Under the pieces are notes generated by a model that made no database searches, was not told the origin of the DNA, and saw only the letters and a program-made list of their open reading frames with translations. From Collimonas sp. UBA1456 (GTDB taxonomy: Bacteria; Pseudomonadota; Gammaproteobacteria; Burkholderiales; Burkholderiaceae_D), in NCBI GenBank assembly GCA_002325825.1, contig DCSW01000095.1, positions 1-7,167 of the forward strand: a stretch of DNA of 7,167 nucleotides, read 5' to 3'. Each line of letters starts with the position of its first letter. The stretch's first letter is position 1. Shown here piece by piece: positions 5,839 through 7,167 of the stretch. The position numbers and the translations under genes are program-made.

Positions 5839-6801
5839 ATGACTACCACCAAACCAACCAGGCACGCCCACGTCCTGATCCTCGGCTCCGGACCTGCCGG
5901 CTACAGCGCCGCGGTATACGCAGCCCGCGCCAATCTGAACCCTGTTCTGATTACCGGCGCTGAGCAAGGCGGTCAATTGATGACCACCACCGATGTCGAA
6001 AATTGGCCTGGCGATCCCTACGGTGTCCAAGGACCGGAACTGATGCAACGCCTGCTCAAGCATGCGAAAGAATTCAAGACTGAAATCATTTTTGATCACA
6101 TCAACACAGCAAAGTTGTCGGAAAAGCCTTTCCGCCTGATCGGCGATTTCGACGAATACACCTGCGATGCCCTGATCATCGCCACCGGCGCGTCAGCCCA
6201 ATATCTAGGTTTGCCTTCGGAAGAAGCATTCATGGGAAAAGGCGTCTCGGCCTGCGCCACCTGCGACGGTTTCTTCTACCGCGACCAGGAAGTTGCCGTC
6301 ATCGGTGGCGGCAATACTGCGGTTGAAGAAGCCCTGTATCTGTCGAACATAGCCAGCAAGGTTACGCTGATTCATCGCCGCGACAAGTTTCGCGCCGAGC
6401 CAATTCTGGTTGATCGCCTCAATGTAAAGGTTGCGGAAGGCAAGATCGTCATCAGGTACAATCATACGCTGGATGAAGTCAGCGGCGACGCCAGCGGCGT
6501 CACCGGCCTCAACATCAAGTCGACCGCCGACGGCAGAATCACGTCGATCACGTTGCAAGGCGTATTCATCGCTATCGGCCACAAGCCGAACACCGACATT
6601 TTCGAAGGCCAACTGGAGATGCAAAACGGCTACATCAAAACCAAAACCGGCTTCGGTGGCATGACTACTGCGACCAGCGTTCCGGGCGTATTTGCCGCCG
6701 GCGACGTGCAGGATCATATCTATCGCCAGGCGATCACCAGCGCCGGCACCGGCTGTATGGCGGCGCTGGATGCGCAGCGTTTCCTGGAAGGCCAAGGTTG
6801 A
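5839..6801 (+). CDS. trxB: Thioredoxin-disulfide reductase (NADPH)
   Basis: TrxB is a cytoplasmic FAD enzyme that uses NADPH to reduce thioredoxin, feeding ribonucleotide reduction, disulfide repair and peroxide defence. The 320-residue length is standard. Motifs in order: FAD-binding GSGPAG (16-21), GGQL-MTTTDVENWPG (44-58), redox-active CATC-DG (Cys139 and Cys142), NADPH-binding GGGNTA (156-161), HRRDKFRA (179-186) and the C-terminal FAD segment VFAAGDVQD followed by RQAITSAGTGCMAAL. All active-site residues are present. ATG 5839 is chosen because it gives the family N-terminus and has AAAGG (5829-5833) 5 bases upstream; the same frame is open to an upstream ATG at 5755, but the 28 extra residues look unlike the family. 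It is divergent from ftsK, with a leader of about 170 bases if the TATAAT box is used. Confidence 0.97.
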   Translation: MTTTKPTRHAHVLILGSGPAGYSAAVYAARANLNPVLITGAEQGGQLMTTTDVENWPGDPYGVQGPELMQRLLKHAKEFKTEIIFDHINTAKLSEKPFRLIGDFDEYTCDALIIATGASAQYLGLPSEEAFMGKGVSACATCDGFFYRDQEVAVIGGGNTAVEEALYLSNIASKVTLIHRRDKFRAEPILVDRLNVKVAEGKIVIRYNHTLDEVSGDASGVTGLNIKSTADGRITSITLQGVFIAIGHKPNTDIFEGQLEMQNGYIKTKTGFGGMTTATSVPGVFAAGDVQDHIYRQAITSAGTGCMAALDAQRFLEGQG

Positions 6802-6830
6802 CGCAGAGTGGGCACGTTGTGCCAACCTTG
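6793..6830 (+). repeat. Stem-loop spanning the trxB stop codon
   Basis: CAAGGTTG (6793-6800) pairs with CAACCTTG (6823-6830), and inside this GCAC (6812-6815) pairs with GTGC (6819-6822). It overlaps the trxB TGA (6799-6801). No U-tract follows, so it is not a standard terminator, but it might stabilise the 3' end of the mRNA or pause transcription before the downstream Smr-family remnant. Confidence 0.4.
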
Positions 6831-6912
6831 CGTGCCTACTTCGCTACTGGCATCGATGTGATCTTGTCACTACGTGTAGCTTGCCTGACACCGTCGCCTT
6901 TCACCATTAATC

Positions 6913-7167
6913 ATGGCCGGCCCCATCAAAGACTTCAGTGCCCTCAAATTGCTGCGCAAAGAAACCAAGGCGCATAATGAAACACGCTAGGCCACCGCCG
7001 CTGAAGCCAAGCGGAGCGAACAAGAAGCGCGTTACGAAGCCGACATTTTCCGTAGCAGCATCGGCAACGCCAAACCGCTGGCGGCGGCGCCTCAGTTTAT
7101 CCCGGACATGCCGCGCTCGCTACCAATCGTCCGCCAATACTTGGCCAGTCGCCGCGCGGCGACAACG
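6913..7167 (+). pseudogene. Smr/MutS2-C-type protein, N-terminal part, interrupted by a stop and cut by the window edge
   Basis: From ATG 6913 the frame reads MAGPIKDFSALKLLRKETKA and meets TAG at 6988-6990 (codon 26). It then stays open in the same frame to the window end (85 codons), through EQEARYEADIFRSSIGNAK and MPRSLPIVRQYLASRR. The shape, with lysine-rich start, Ala/Glu/Arg-rich helix, then ADxFRxxxG-x-x-x-PL and LPxxRQ, is the linker region preceding the Smr domain in proteobacterial Smr-family proteins; those carry a C-terminal nuclease-like Smr domain, which here would lie beyond 7167. No clear ribosome binding site precedes the ATG and no good restart follows the stop soon after. 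It lies 111 bases after trxB on the same strand. A sequencing error or a CAG-to-TAG nonsense change would both fit; neighbouring decay favours a true pseudogene. Confidence 0.65.

Noticed and set aside
6205..6825. 206-codon minus-strand open frame opposite trxB
   Set aside because: It is antisense to intact trxB, with no recognisable motif and no upstream signals.
1..7167. CRISPR array, tRNA/rRNA genes, phage or defence operon
   Set aside because: No regularly spaced repeats, cloverleaf-like sequence, phage structural genes or defence-type domains were seen on either strand.

Overview
The window looks like a piece of a betaproteobacterial chromosome, probably Burkholderiales and perhaps near Oxalobacteraceae. 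That placement is inferred from the remembered style of the LolA, FtsK and TrxB proteins and from the gene order ftsK-lolA-rarA with a divergent trxB followed by an Smr-family gene. No database search was possible. The mixture of intact housekeeping genes and freshly broken accessory genes suggests a lineage losing genes, as in a recent host-restricted or symbiotic bacterium.

Left part (1-2306): this is decayed DNA. The first 60 bases read like a shard of an IS21-type IstB ATPase. A rarA (mgsA) pseudogene follows on the minus strand at 445-1675, with five frameshifts, a nonsense codon and an in-frame deletion. Next is an fdxA (seven-iron ferredoxin) pseudogene on the plus strand at 1913-2211, which has a deletion of about 26 bases, a one-base insertion and three stop codons. 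Nothing in this part appears to encode a working protein.

Middle (2307-5359): two intact minus-strand genes form a tight operon, ftsK (DNA translocase of the division septum) then lolA (periplasmic lipoprotein chaperone), separated by 5 bases. The decayed rarA lies downstream in the same orientation, so the ancestral transcript was probably ftsK-lolA-rarA, with fdxA now lying between in the opposite direction.

Right part (5360-7167): the 479-base divergent gap between ftsK and trxB is rich in dyads. It holds a 7-bp dyad, two interlocked inverted repeats, an orphan plus-strand terminator and a perfect TATAAT box flanked by 7-bp inverted repeats upstream of trxB. Intact trxB (thioredoxin reductase) follows. 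An Smr-family gene then runs off the right edge with a TAG at codon 26, so it is probably a third pseudogene.

I see no CRISPR array, tRNA, rRNA, complete mobile element or new defence-like system. The points worth following are the side-by-side decay of three genes, with lesions mostly explained by G:C to A:T changes, and the unexplained structured DNA between ftsK and trxB.
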